From assembly GCA_963721005.1 (NCBI GenBank), contig CAVRHR010000007.1, forward strand, positions 682,001 to 746,000: a stretch of DNA of 64,000 nucleotides. Reading direction: 5' to 3'. This DNA comes from VAZQ01 sp963721005 (GTDB lineage Bacteria > Pseudomonadota > Alphaproteobacteria > Rhizobiales > Xanthobacteraceae). Below, one piece after another: positions 19,973 through 30,507 of this stretch (its first letter is position 1; each line of letters opens with the position of its first letter). The notes beneath the pieces were generated by a model. It made no database searches. It saw only the letters and a list, made by a program, of their open reading frames with translations, and was not told the DNA's origin. Made by a program: the position numbers and the translations under genes.

Positions 19973-20777
19973 ATGACAGGCGCACACCTCCACCTCCCAG
20001 CCCACGGGCAGACCATGCAGATCGACGGCTACGAGATCGACATCCTGGTGCAGGGCTATCCGGGCAAGACCGTGTGCCACGGCGGGCTCGGCTGGAGCAC
20101 GATCGTGCTGATCCGCGGCCACGGCCGGGTCGCGCTGGTCGACACCGGCGGGTTCGGGGTCCGCAAGCTCCTGATCGAGCGGCTCGCGCCATCACGGCCT
20201 CAAGCCGGCCGACGTGACCGATCTCCTGGTGACCCACGCGCATCACGATCACTGCGTCAACTGGACGCTGGTCTCGCGCACGCCCGCATCGTGGTCGGGG
20301 CGCAGGAGCTGGCCTGGGCGGTGCAGGAGCCCTGGGGCGAGACGGCGGTGCCGGAGCTCTATGTGCGGGAGCTGCAGACCTGGCCGACCGTGCACAAGGC
20401 CGCCGACGGCGAGGAGGTGCTGCCCGGCGTCACCGCCCATATCGCGCCCGGCCACACGCCCGGCCACCTCATGTATCGTGCTCAGCGGCCGCGACCGCGA
20501 GGTGATCTTCACCGGCGACGCCGCCAAGAACCGCGCCGAGCTGGTGTCCGGCCATGCCGATGCCAGCTACGACGCCGCCGTGAGCGCGGCCTCGATCGCG
20601 AAAATCTGGAGCTTCTGGCGCCGCCGGCCCGGCAACGTGGTGGTGCCCGGGCACGATATTCCGATGGTGCAAAAGGACGGCCGGACCGAGTATCTTGGGG
20701 CCCGCGAAGCCGCCATCAAGGCGTGGTTCGGCGACGACCTGGAGACCACGACGACGATCGCGCTGACCGTCGCGTGA
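19973..20777 (+). pseudogene. Metallo-beta-lactamase-fold hydrolase, three frameshifts
   Basis: From ATG 19973 the protein reads GYEIDILVQGYPGKTVCHGG and RVALVDTGGFG, then after a shift near 20195 LLVTHAHHDHCVNW, which is the zinc-binding HxHxDH motif. After shifts near 20275 and 20478 come GVTAHIAPGHTPGHLMY (third His), FTGDAAKNRAELV (bridging Asp) and VVVPGHDIPMV (last His). All metal ligands are present. It hydrolyses an ester, lactone or thioester; the substrate is unknown. The last codon is 27 bp upstream of the Bug protein gene. Confidence 0.72.
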
Positions 20778-20803
20778 ATCCCAATCCGTGGAGGAATGGC
20801 TCA

Positions 20804-21789
20804 ATGTCCGTGTCCATGCCCAAGGCCTGTTCAGCTGCTGGTCAAGATCGCCGGCCTGCTGCTCGCGCTCACCGCGCTCGGCGGCCGCGCAGGACTATCC
20901 GAGCAAGCCGGTGCGGCTCATCATTCCGTTCCCGCCCGGCGGCAGCAACGACGTGGTCGGGCGCATGATCGCGCTGCAGCTGAGCGACCGGCTCGGCAAG
21001 CAGGTGGTGGTCGACAACCGCGGCGGCGCCGGCGGCGTCATCGGCACCGAGGCGGCGGCGAACGCGCCGCCCGACGGCTACACGCTGCTGATCATCTCGA
21101 TCGCGCACGCGGTCAGTCCCTGGCTCTACAAGCTGCCACTACGATCCGATCAAGTCCTTCGTGCCGGTCTCGATCCTGGCCAGCGGCCCCAACGTGCTGG
21201 TGGTCCATCCGGAGCCTGCCGGTGCATTCGGTCAGCGAGCTGATCGCGCTCGCCAAGCAGAAGCCGGGCGAGCTCAACTATGCGTCCGCCGGCATCGGCA
21301 GCTTCCAGCATCTCGGCGGCGAGCTGTTCAAGCTCACGGCCGGCGTCAACATCGTGCACGTGCCCTACAAGGGCGGCGGCCCGGCGATGACCGACGTGGT
21401 CGGCGGCCACACCAAGATCATGTTCTAGCTCGCTGGTGCAGACCTCGGGCTTCGTGCTCAACGGCCAGCTGCGGGCGCTCGGCACCGGCGGCGCGCATCG
21501 CAGCCCCGTGCTGCCCGACGTGCCGACCATCGCGGAGGCCGGGCTGCCCGGCTACGAGGCCGACAATTGGTGGGGCGTCGTGGCGCCCGCCGGCACGCCG
21601 CCCGCGATCGTGGAGAAGCTGCACAACGAGATCGCGGCGGTGCAGAATTCCGAGCAGACCAAGAAGCAGTTCGCCACCGAAGGCGCCGAGATCGTGCAGA
21701 TGAGCTCGGCCGAGTTCGGCGCCTTCATGGCGAGCGAGATGAAGAAGTGGGAGCGCGTGGTCAAGGAAGGCGGCATCAAGGCGGAGTGA
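20804..21789 (+). pseudogene. Bug/TctC-type tripartite tricarboxylate transporter binding protein, about five frameshifts
   Basis: Periplasmic binding protein. Joined across frame changes near 20825, 20880, 21138, 21215 and 21427 it shows a signal peptide, AQDYPSKPVRLIIPFPPGGS, NDVVGRMIALQLSDRLGKQ, APPDGYTLLI, ELNYASAGIGSFQHLGGELF, NIVHVPYKGGGPAMTDVVGG and PTIAEAGLPGYEADNWWGV, the standard order for this family. Bug proteins feed carboxylates to TctA/TctB permeases or act as sensors. No permease is nearby. The gene directly follows the metallo-hydrolase. Confidence 0.75.
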
Positions 21790-21826
21790 GGTATTTGCTC
21801 GATTGAGACTTGATTCCTGACAGGCC

Positions 21827-21985
21827 GGATTGTGTCCCGGATGCGGTGCAGCGCGCAGCTCTTGCGGAGCGGTGCGCCGCTGGTCCGGGACCGTTCCGAA
21901 CGCCAGAGATTGGAACGATCCCGGGTCTGCAGCGCACCACTAAGAAGTGCTGCGCTGCGCCCGGGAAAAGCGCGAACCCACGAGC
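21827..21985. repeat. Intergenic repeat-like segment
   Basis: The stretch starts gattgtgtcccggatgcgg, continues through cagcgcgcagctcttgcgg and holds partly complementary pieces (tggtccgggacc; tgcgctgcgcccggg). It has no coding frame with motifs. It resembles the dispersed GC-rich palindromes common in this bacterial group; repeat status cannot be confirmed from one copy in the window. Confidence 0.4.
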
Positions 21986-22003
21986 CAAAAATGCGGCGCA
22001 ACC

Positions 22004-23069
22004 CTACTTGCTCGGATTGAGGATCTCGGTGAGGCGGCGCACCACCTCGGGCGAGGCTGAGGTGGTCAGCTTGACGTAGTCCTCGATCTTGCGCGCCGGG
22101 GTCGGGTCGACCTCGATGCCGACCTTCTCGCGCGTCGGCCTTGAAGTCCGGCGTCGTCCTTGAGCATGTCGAAGGCCGCGCGCAGCGCCGCGAGCCGGTC
22201 CGCCGGCACGCCCGGCGCCGGCCAGGATCGGCCGCGCCACCTCCTTCAAGCCGAAATAAAGCTGCGCGACCTTGCGGTCGGTGTCGTCCTTGATGAAGTC
22301 GATGGCGAGCGGCACGTCCGGCAGGTCGGGCGATTTGTGCAGCGCATTCTGCAGCAGCAGGGTGATCTTCTTGCCCTCCAGATAGTCCGCATGGCGCGCC
22401 TTGATCTCGGACCACGACCAGTCCGCGGTGCCCTGGATCTCGCCGCGCTCCATGGCGAGCGAAACGTCGCCCTGCCCCGGATAGCCGCTGACGATCTTGA
22501 ACTTGGCCCCGATGGTGGCATTGAGCAGCCGCGCCGACGCCTCCAGGTCCGAGGTCGCGCCGGTGCCGCCGACGATCAATTGCTTGGTCAGGAGATCCTG
22601 CGGGGTCTTGACCGGCGCCGTGGCTCCACGCCACCACCAGGGAGATCTCCGGCGAGACGCTGCCGATCCAGTTGAGCTTGGTGACGTCGAACTGCACATT
22701 GGGCTGCTTGGTCAACTGGGCGAGCAGCACGCCGCGCTGCACCAGCCCCATGACGGTGCCGTCCTGCGGCGCCACCCGGACGATCCGGTTGGTCATGGTG
22801 AGGCTGCCGCCGCCCGGCGTATTCTGCACGATGGCGCCGGGATTGCCCGGGATGTGATTGACGATGTGGCGCGCCACCAGGCGCATGATGGCGTCATAAC
22901 CGCCGCCTGGGCTCGAGCCGACCATGAAGGTGATCTGCTTGCCTCGATAGAAATCGGCGACGTTCTGCGCCGCGGCCGGCCGCGTCGCCATCGCGCCGCC
23001 GACCGAAAAGGCGGCCGCCAGCCCCATCAGGGAACGGCGGGTCAGTTTGCATTCATCAAAACGCGGCAT
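22004..23069 (-). pseudogene. Bug/TctC-related binding protein (long subfamily), frameshifted
   Basis: From ATG 23069: an RRSLMGLAAAF Tat-like signal, then VADFYRGKQITFMVGSSPGG, HIPGNPGAIVQNTPGGGSLT and LNWIGSVSPEISLVVAW. A shift near 22625 leads to VKTPQDLLTKQLIVGGTGA, ISVS-like SGYPGQGDVSLAMERGEIQG and the C-terminal EVVRRLTEILNPSK; two more shifts fall near 22210 and 22142. This longer subfamily (about 350 residues) is also represented at 44662 and 52594. It is convergent with the previous Bug gene, with the repeat segment between them. Confidence 0.75.
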
Positions 23070-23238
23070 GTGTCTCCTTTAGCGGCTGGCTTGGGCGGCC
23101 CCGCGGAGGACAAAGGCACAATTCGACGAAAAAATACACCGGCCGCGATGTCGCTGCCGGGCACGAGCACCGAGCGGAGGTGGACGGCGCCCAGCCTGCG
23201 CCGCCTGGACCGGTTGCGGCCGCGTGGCGGCTCGCCGC

Positions 23239-23727
23239 TTACTTAAGCTGGTCGGCCACCTTGTCGATACCGGCCTGGGAGCAATCGTCGTCCTTGCCGG
23301 GCGACCCGGATACCCCGACCGCCCCAACCACGTCGTCGCCGACCTTGATCGGCAACCCGCCGGGCAACGCCAGCACGCGGGTATATTCCTCCGAGGCGTG
23401 CGCCGCCTGGTCGTCCATCATCCGCTTGAGGAACGCGGCCGACGGCGCCCGGAAGGTGCGGGCCGTATAGGCCTTGCGGTCGGCGCCTTCGGGCGTGTGC
23501 AGCCCGGCGCCGTCGCCGCGCAGCATCACCATCTGCAAGCCGGCCCGATCGACCACCGCGACCGAGACCTTGAAACCCATCGACTTGCATTTCTCCATGG
23601 CGCCATTGGCGATCGCCTGCGCCATCGCCAGGGTCAGGTTCTTTTCAGCGGCCAGTTGCGCCTGCGCCGACGACGACAGCACCGCCGCCGCCGCGAGCGC
23701 GCCCAGAAATTTGATTTTCGATAACAT
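23239..23727 (-). CDS. GlcG/HbpS family protein with signal peptide
   Basis: 162 residues. A signal peptide (1-23, ending AQA) precedes one GlcG/HbpS domain: VSVAVVDRAGLQMVMLRGDG (about 53-72), the TARTFRAPSA region and GGLPIKVGDDVVGAVGVSG near 122-140. Members bind heme or small organic acids and are often exported sensors or carriers beside catabolic genes. Start at 23727 follows an AGGGAGAG. It is the last intact gene of the 13.6-23.7 kb catabolic region; ligand unknown. Confidence 0.88.
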   Translation of the reverse strand: MLSKIKFLGALAAAAVLSSSAQAQLAAEKNLTLAMAQAIANGAMEKCKSMGFKVSVAVVDRAGLQMVMLRGDGAGLHTPEGADRKAYTARTFRAPSAAFLKRMMDDQAAHASEEYTRVLALPGGLPIKVGDDVVGAVGVSGSPGKDDDCSQAGIDKVADQLK

Positions 23728-23871
23728 GCGACTCTCCCTCTTGTGCTTCGCCCCCGACACGATCCGCGATGCCTGCGACAGCATTATTTTATCGACGCGC
23801 CGGTTATCGGTCGCGGCAAGCTTATCGCAAGGCCCGCCCCGGCAGGAGAAAAATCGCTGCAGATAGGGAAT

Positions 23872-23948
23872 TGGCGACCCCGGCATGACTCGAACATGCG
23901 ACCCTTGGTTTAGGAAACCAATGCTCTATCCAGCTGAGCTACGGGGCC
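23872..23948 (-). tRNA. tRNA-Arg(CCT)
   Basis: Canonical cloverleaf with encoded CCA: acceptor GGCCCCG/CGGGGTC, D arm GCTC...GAGC, anticodon stem TTGGT/ACCAA around loop TTCCTAA (anticodon CCT, U33 normal), T arm with TTCGAGT loop and G73. It stands alone, about 8 kb from the tRNA array, and looks like an ordinary chromosomal gene. It is a useful control for the unusual array tRNAs. Confidence 0.97.
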
Positions 23949-23963
23949 GGCCTGCGATACTCC

Positions 23964-24028
23964 TAGAGCATTTTCAGGAAAAGTGGAATCCGGTTTTCCG
24001 TCCGAAAATGCGATAACGCAAAGCTCTA
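23964..24028. repeat. Palindromic repeat, copy 1
   Basis: A 65 bp element bounded by tagagcatttt and gctcta, with an internal ccggttttccgtccg segment and cattttc/gaaaatg complementarity. A near-identical copy lies at 58364-58427, where the core aggaaaagtgga, ccggttttccgtccgaaaat and gcgacaacgcaaa repeats with two or three changes. Located just downstream of tRNA-Arg on its 5' side. Confidence 0.8.
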
Positions 24029-24070
24029 GCATCTCGGCGGCTCGTGTTCCATCAGCGTCTCAAAATGCCG

Positions 24071-25358
24071 CTACCGGAATTTCCGGTACGCATCCAATCC
24101 CAGGCCCTTGCCGACGCTGCCGAACATGTCGCCGTCCTTGATCTCGGCATTAGGGAAGTATTGCGCGATCCTCCTCCGCACGATCGGAATGGCCGAGCTG
24201 CCGCCGGTCAGGAATACCGCCTGGATCGCGGTTCGCTCCAAGCCCGCATCCGCCGTGGTGGCGGCGATCGCCTCGGCGATCCGCTCGAGGCCCGGCATGA
24301 TCGCGGCTTCGAGGCCGCCGCGCTCGATGGGCGCATCGCAGACCCGGCTCGATGGCGTTAAGGTCAATGTCGGTGGCGGCCACCTCGCTCAAGGCTATTT
24401 TCGCCTGCTCCACCTTGTCGATGATCCGATGCCCCTCCTGATGGTCGATGACCCGGATGAGACGGTCGATGAGATCGGTGCGCGCCGCGTCGTGCCGGAC
24501 CAGGCGCAGGACGGATTTCACCTTCTGCGAATAGAGGAACCCAATCCGCGACCAGGTCGAAAGGTCGTGAAAGATCCAGTTGGGAAGCGCGGCCTTGCCG
24601 CTGCCGGAACCAAGGCCCAGCAACGGCATCACATAGGTGAGGCTCAGCAGCCGATCGAAGTCGGTACCGCCGACCCGCACGCCGCGATTGGCCAGGATAT
24701 CGGCGAGCCGGTCGGCGTTGCGGGACTTCTCCGGCGAGACCCGCACGATGGAGAAATCCGCCGTACCGCCGCCGATATCGACCACGAAAACCAGCTCCTC
24801 CTTTGGCGTGCTCAGCTCATAATCGAGCGCCGCCGCGATCGGCTCGTACTGAAACGCGATGTTGCGGAATCCGACCGCGCGCGCCGCGGATTCCAGATCG
24901 TCCTGCGCCTGGCGATCGGCCGCCGGATCGTTCTCGATGAACTGCACCGGCCGGCCGAGGACGGCGTGGTGGATTTCCTCGCCGGCACCCGTCTCGGCCG
25001 CCTGTTTGAGATGCGCGAGAAAGAGCGTCAGCACCCGGGAAAGCGGCACTCGCTTGCCCTGGATGGGGGTTTTCTCATGGAACAGGCCCTGCCCCAGGAT
25101 GCTCTTGATGGCCCGCATGAAGCGGCCGTGCTCCCCCTCGGTATATCTGGCGATGGCGTGGCGCCCGAACGCCACATCCTTGCGGGCGGAGCTGAAGAAC
25201 ATCGCGCTCGGGATGGTCGGCTTGTCGTCTTCGACCGCGACCAGCTCGGGCTTGGCGGCGCGCACCAGCGCCACGGTGGAGTTCGAGGTGCCGAAATCAA
25301 GCCCGCAGCTGCAGACGGTGGCGCCAGCATGGAGCGGATGGTCTTGCGTCTTCAGCAT
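24071..25358 (-). CDS. Hsp70-family (YegD-like) ATPase, one frameshift
   Basis: Hsp70/DnaK-fold protein without the substrate-binding domain, like YegD. Visible are the phosphate-1 motif GLDFGTSNSTVAL near residue 19, IGGGTADFS (phosphate-2) near 197, VGGTDFDRLL near 233 and, after a frame change near 24345, the adenosine motif VFLTGGSSAIPIVRRRI. It would bind and hydrolyse ATP as a chaperone-related or regulatory protein. Length is about 430 residues, as in YegD. A TTG at 25376 could add six residues. One shift in an otherwise perfect frame suggests sequence error. Confidence 0.82.
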
Positions 25359-25693
25359 CTCGAAACCGTTCTCCAAGCAGTGCTGCCGCAGTGCCGTTTT
25401 TTGCGCCCGTATATACAGCGGTGACGCGCGAAGTCACCCTCGGGACCGGCACGACCTTCGGCACCAACAACCGCGAGCAGGAACGGCGCGACCTGGATTG
25501 AGGCGGGCGTTTTACCTCCCCCTGAAAGGGGGAGGTAGATGGCCTTTGCTTCGCTTGCGAAGCAAAGGCTATCGGGAGGGGGTCCTACCGCATGCACGAC
25601 CCGCGCGGGACCCCCCGCCCCAACCCTCCCCCTTTCAGGGGGAGGGAGCGCGCCGAGCTTGTTGCTTGCGCACGGCCTCGCTCAAACAATGCT
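25359..25693. other. Intergenic region with a repeat and a short coding-like remnant
   Basis: 335 bp. At 25421-25501 a plus-strand frame reads VTREVTLGTGTTFGTNNREQ plus RRDLD and a stop; it looks like the tail of a protein but has no upstream part. From 25514 on is the palindromic element listed separately. No other gene is supported. Confidence 0.4.
25514..25646. repeat. Palindromic intergenic element
   Basis: Two hairpins flank a short spacer: acctccccct-gaa-agggggaggt at 25514-25536 and the related ccctcccccttt-cagggggaggg at 25624-25646, each the near complement of the other, so the whole 133 bp can also fold on itself. A gctt/aagc hairpin (ttgcttcgcttgcgaagcaa) lies inside. This is the type of dispersed palindrome frequent between genes in this group. 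Confidence 0.65.
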
Positions 25694-26047
25694 TTAGATC
25701 GTACCCGGGGTTCGCTTGTCGAAGATGCCGAGGCATTTCTGGGATTCGACCGGCATGTCGCTGACATGCAGCATGCGGCCCATGAACGTGGTCCAGGGCT
25801 TTTCCGCGACCGGCTGCACCGAGACGAAATTCCAGAACTGCCGCTCGTTCATCTCGATCTCGGTCACCTCGTTCTGGAGCACCCAATCCTGCAGCAGCGA
25901 GAGGCGCGACTGATCCGTGCCAGGAACATGGTCTGGGGTATGGTCTTTCGCATCGCCGGTTCTCCTCGCGGCCGCTGCCGCCGCCCACGGTTGCGAGAAC
26001 GCCGTCCGACCCGCGGTGCCGAGCTGTCGGATACCGTAGGCCGACAT
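25694..26047 (-). CDS. Hypothetical protein
   Basis: About 117 residues from an ATG at 26047; the start is uncertain. The C-terminal half (LSLLQDWVLQNEVTEIEMNE, RQFWNFVSVQPVAEKPWTTF, MGRMLHVSDMPV) has balanced protein-like composition, while the N-terminal part is Ala-rich. A different-frame ATG near 25950 (MRKTIPQTMFLARIS) could be the true start if a base is wrong there. No family recognised. Confidence 0.45.
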   Translation of the reverse strand: MSAYGIRQLGTAGRTAFSQPWAAAAAARRTGDAKDHTPDHVPGTDQSRLSLLQDWVLQNEVTEIEMNERQFWNFVSVQPVAEKPWTTFMGRMLHVSDMPVESQKCLGIFDKRTPGTI

Positions 26048-26212
26048 TGGTTTATGAACCGTGCGCAACCTGGCCCGGCCCGCCATCCGGGCCCTTTGGC
26101 CATAGCTGGCGGCGTCGCGCAGCGAAAGGATCGGGTTACGCTGGAATTGGGCCCGAGAGGAAATCCGCAGTCGGCACCGCGGTGGGTCGAGGAACCGGCC
26201 GCCGGTCGAGAG

Positions 26213-26494
26213 CTACTTCGAGCGATCGGGCCCAGCTCCGCGCGGCCCGCCATTGCCGGCGGCAGCCTCCACCGCCTCGCCGGCGCCTTCCTTGTTCTCG
26301 GTTATCCAGCACTTCCGCAGCCCCTCGGTATCCCGGGTCCACCAATAGCTGCCTTCCGGATTGCGTCCCGACACCTTGAAACGCTTGAGGTGGCGCTTGA
26401 TGGCCGCCAGGGCGTCGTCCCAGGTGGCGAAGGCCTCACCAACCTGCGTCGGCGTGGCCGAGCGCTGGCTGTCGAGCTCCAGAATCCTGAACAT
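26213..26494 (-). CDS. Small hypothetical protein
   Basis: 93 residues from ATG 26494: MFRILELDSQRSATPTQVGE, then a helical FATWDDALAAIKRHLKRFKV and an aromatic SYWWTRDTEGLRKCW stretch. Composition is clearly protein-like up to about residue 70; the Gly/Pro/Ala tail is not. No family recognised. Divergent from groES, with about 200 bp between them. Confidence 0.5.
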   Translation of the reverse strand: MFRILELDSQRSATPTQVGEAFATWDDALAAIKRHLKRFKVSGRNPEGSYWWTRDTEGLRKCWITENKEGAGEAVEAAAGNGGPRGAGPDRSK

Positions 26495-26696
26495 CACGCC
26501 TCCGCCAATCCCGATCATGCCGGCGACAAGCATTTATTACTACGTTCGGGGCGGCCAGTCCACAGTATAACAAGGGAAAATGCCCGATTATGAAAATATT
26601 TGAGCCTCCGGGGACTGGTTTTCCGGTATCCTGTTCTTATGTTTTATTTCTCGATTTGAATCATCAAATCATTGTCCATACCGCAGGGAGAACCGC

Positions 26697-27011
26697 ATGA
26701 AGTTCCGTCCGCTCCACGACCGCGTCGTGGTCAAGCGCATCGACGCCGAGGCCAAGACCGCCGGCGGCATCATCATTCCGGATACCGTCAAGGAGAAGCC
26801 CTCCGAGGGCGAGATCCTCGCGATCGGTCCGGGCGGCCGCGACGAGGCCGGCAAGCTCATTCCCATCGACCTCGCGGTCGGTGATCGGGTGCTGTTCGGC
26901 AAATGGTCCGGCAGCGAGGTCAAGATCGACGACGTCGAGGTCCTGATCATGAAGGAAAGCGACATCATGGGTGTCATGGAAGGCACCGTGGCCCGCAAGA
27001 AGGCCGCCTGA
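26697..27011 (+). CDS. groES: Co-chaperonin GroES
   Basis: 104 residues, full length. The seven-subunit lid of the GroEL folding chamber. MKFRPLHDRVVVKR at the N-terminus, the mobile-loop region EAKTAGGIIIPDT (residues 18-30) that contacts GroEL, and the roof-loop/C-terminal VLIMKESDIMGVME are all standard. An AGGGAG lies eight bases before ATG 26697. groEL follows after 79 bp, so they form the usual operon. No CIRCE element (TTAGCACTC inverted repeat) is visible upstream, so control by HrcA is not supported here; a heat-shock sigma promoter is possible but not readable with confidence. Confidence 0.98.
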   Translation: MKFRPLHDRVVVKRIDAEAKTAGGIIIPDTVKEKPSEGEILAIGPGGRDEAGKLIPIDLAVGDRVLFGKWSGSEVKIDDVEVLIMKESDIMGVMEGTVARKKAA

Positions 27012-27090
27012 CGCCCGCCGTCATCACGCGCAACAGACACACTCTCAATACGCACTCTTTCAATAAACACACTCGCAGGAGCTACCAAAC

Positions 27091-28746
<1,656 letters not shown>

Positions 28747-28783
28747 TCGCCGCTTGATCGCCTGACCATCGCCGAGCATCAGC

Positions 28784-28815
28784 GACCCGGACCAGATTGG
28801 TCCGGGTCTTTTTTT
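28784..28815 (+). terminator. Rho-independent terminator of groESL
   Basis: Perfect hairpin gacccggacc-agat-tggtccgggtc followed by seven T residues, 38 bp after the groEL stop. Confidence 0.93.
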
Positions 28816-29084
28816 GTCCGCCGGATTTGATCGACCCGCGACGCCTTCCGCCTGCGGCCGGCAATTCTTGCCGCCGAACAATTTCGCCGGCCGGCAGAAA
28901 TCGCCACGGCGCCCCCATGCGGGCGGGCGCGGCGCACCGCGCCGTTGAATTTCCTTGCAAAATTTCGGCCGCACGTTGTGGCACACCGCTTGCTCGATAG
29001 CGCGCGGGTGCGACTGCGAATCCGGTCGGGCTGGCGCATGGCGCCGGATGCTGGCTGCGAGACGCCGGGTTTCGGAGATGTCCG

Positions 29085-30336
29085 ATGAGTGGCATCAGCG
29101 GCGTTGGCGCGCGGCTTCATGCCGTCCGCGATCAAGCAATTTGCGCAGAACCTGTTCAGCCAGATCGACCTCAGCGGCGACGGCTCGGTCTCCAAGACCG
29201 AGCTCGAGCAGGCGGTCACCAAGGGCGGCGGCAACACCACCGCGGCGGACGCGCTCTATTCGGTGCTCGATCCCAGCAATTCCGGCGGCTTCGGCGAGCA
29301 GCAGCTTGCCCAGGTGCTGCCCGGCTCCGGCTTCAGCGACCAGATGCAGGCGCAGATGATCGGCTACCAGGCGCAAGGCTGGCCCGGCGCATCGGGCGCC
29401 GCAACCGGGCGGCCAGCTGGCGCAGAGCCTGTTCTCGCAGATCGACGCCAACGGCGACGGCTCGATCTCGCAGAGCGAGCTCGAGCAGGCGGTCACCAAG
29501 GCCGGCGGCACCAAGGAAGCCGCCGACGCGCTCTATGCCAAGCTCGATCCCAACGGCACCGGCAGCGTGAGCGAGCAGCAATTCTCCCAGAGCCTGTCCC
29601 AGGCCGATGCCGCACCACCATCATCATCACCATGGCGGCGGGGAGCAGGCAGCAAGCGCAACGGACGGCGGCAGTGCGGGCGGCAGCGCGGGCGGCAGCG
29701 CCGCCGACGCCCTCACCTCGCTGTTCAACGCCGACGGCGGCGGGGCCGGAAATTCGCCGACCCAGATCGCCCAGAACATGTTCGCGCAGAGCGACACTCA
29801 ACGGCGACGGCATCATCACCCAGAGCGAGCTCGAGCAATCGGTCACCGCCGCCGGCGGCAGCACGGCCGGCGCCGACGCGCTCTATGCCAAGCTCGACCC
29901 CAACGGCACCGGCAGCGTGAGCCAGCAGCAATTCATCGACGCCCTGCAGCCGCCGTCGGCCTCGGGCAATACCGCGCAGGACGCCCTCCTGGCGCTGCTC
30001 GACCCGATCTCCCAGAGCAATGCGGTTCCGCCAGTGGCCGGCGCAGCCGGCACCGGCACCGGCGCAGCCGGCAACACCGCGCAGGACGCCGTCTCAGCGC
30101 TGCTGCAAAGCTACGATCCGACCGTGGGCTCCTCCGCCGGCACCGGCAATTCGGCGCGCGATGCCCTGATGTCGCTCATCAAGGGCAGCGACAGCGCCTC
30201 GAGCGGCCCGGCCGGCACAACAGCCGCCGGACTGTTCAGCAGCGCCGACCTGGCGCATGCCTTCGCGCTCTACCAGAGCCAGCTCGAGCAGCAGCTGGTC
30301 AGCGGCATCGGCGCGACCCAGAGCGCCAGCATCTAG
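29085..30336 (+). pseudogene. EF-hand repeat protein with a polyhistidine run, four frameshifts
   Basis: Joined across shifts near 29108, 29402, 29613 and 29795, the protein has at least five calcium-binding loops: DLSGDGSVSKTE, DANGDGSISQSE, DPNGTGSVSEQQ, a LNGDGIITQSE loop and DPNGTGSVSQQQ, arranged as repeated units of about 65 residues. Seven consecutive His codons (from about 29612) sit between units 2 and 3 and may be a metal site. The rest is Ala/Ser/Gly-rich. A start at 29085 (MSGISGVGAR) has a GGAG-like site. It probably binds Ca2+ at the surface or outside the cell; no clear signal peptide is visible. Repeats make assembly error here plausible. Confidence 0.7.
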
Positions 30337-30507
30337 GAATCTTTATCCCTCATGGTGAGGAGCGCGGGCAATGCCCGCGCGTCTCGAACCATGGTCCCGC
30401 GTGCAGCACCGCCGGGGCCACGTCCTTCGAGACGGCCGTCGAGCCGACCCCTCAGGGCGAAGATGGAGTTTGCCGCCCGCGCAGTCGAAAACAGTGCGGC
30501 AGGAAAC

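Noticed and set aside
25421..25501. Short frame VTREVTLGTGTTFGTNNREQ and on
   Set aside because: Only 26 codons, no motif, no upstream coding; kept as a possible gene remnant in the spacer entry.
26534..26696. Possible CIRCE element upstream of groES
   Set aside because: No TTAGCACTC/GAGTGCTAA inverted repeat is present. A TTGAGC with a poorly spaced TATCCT is too weak to call a promoter.
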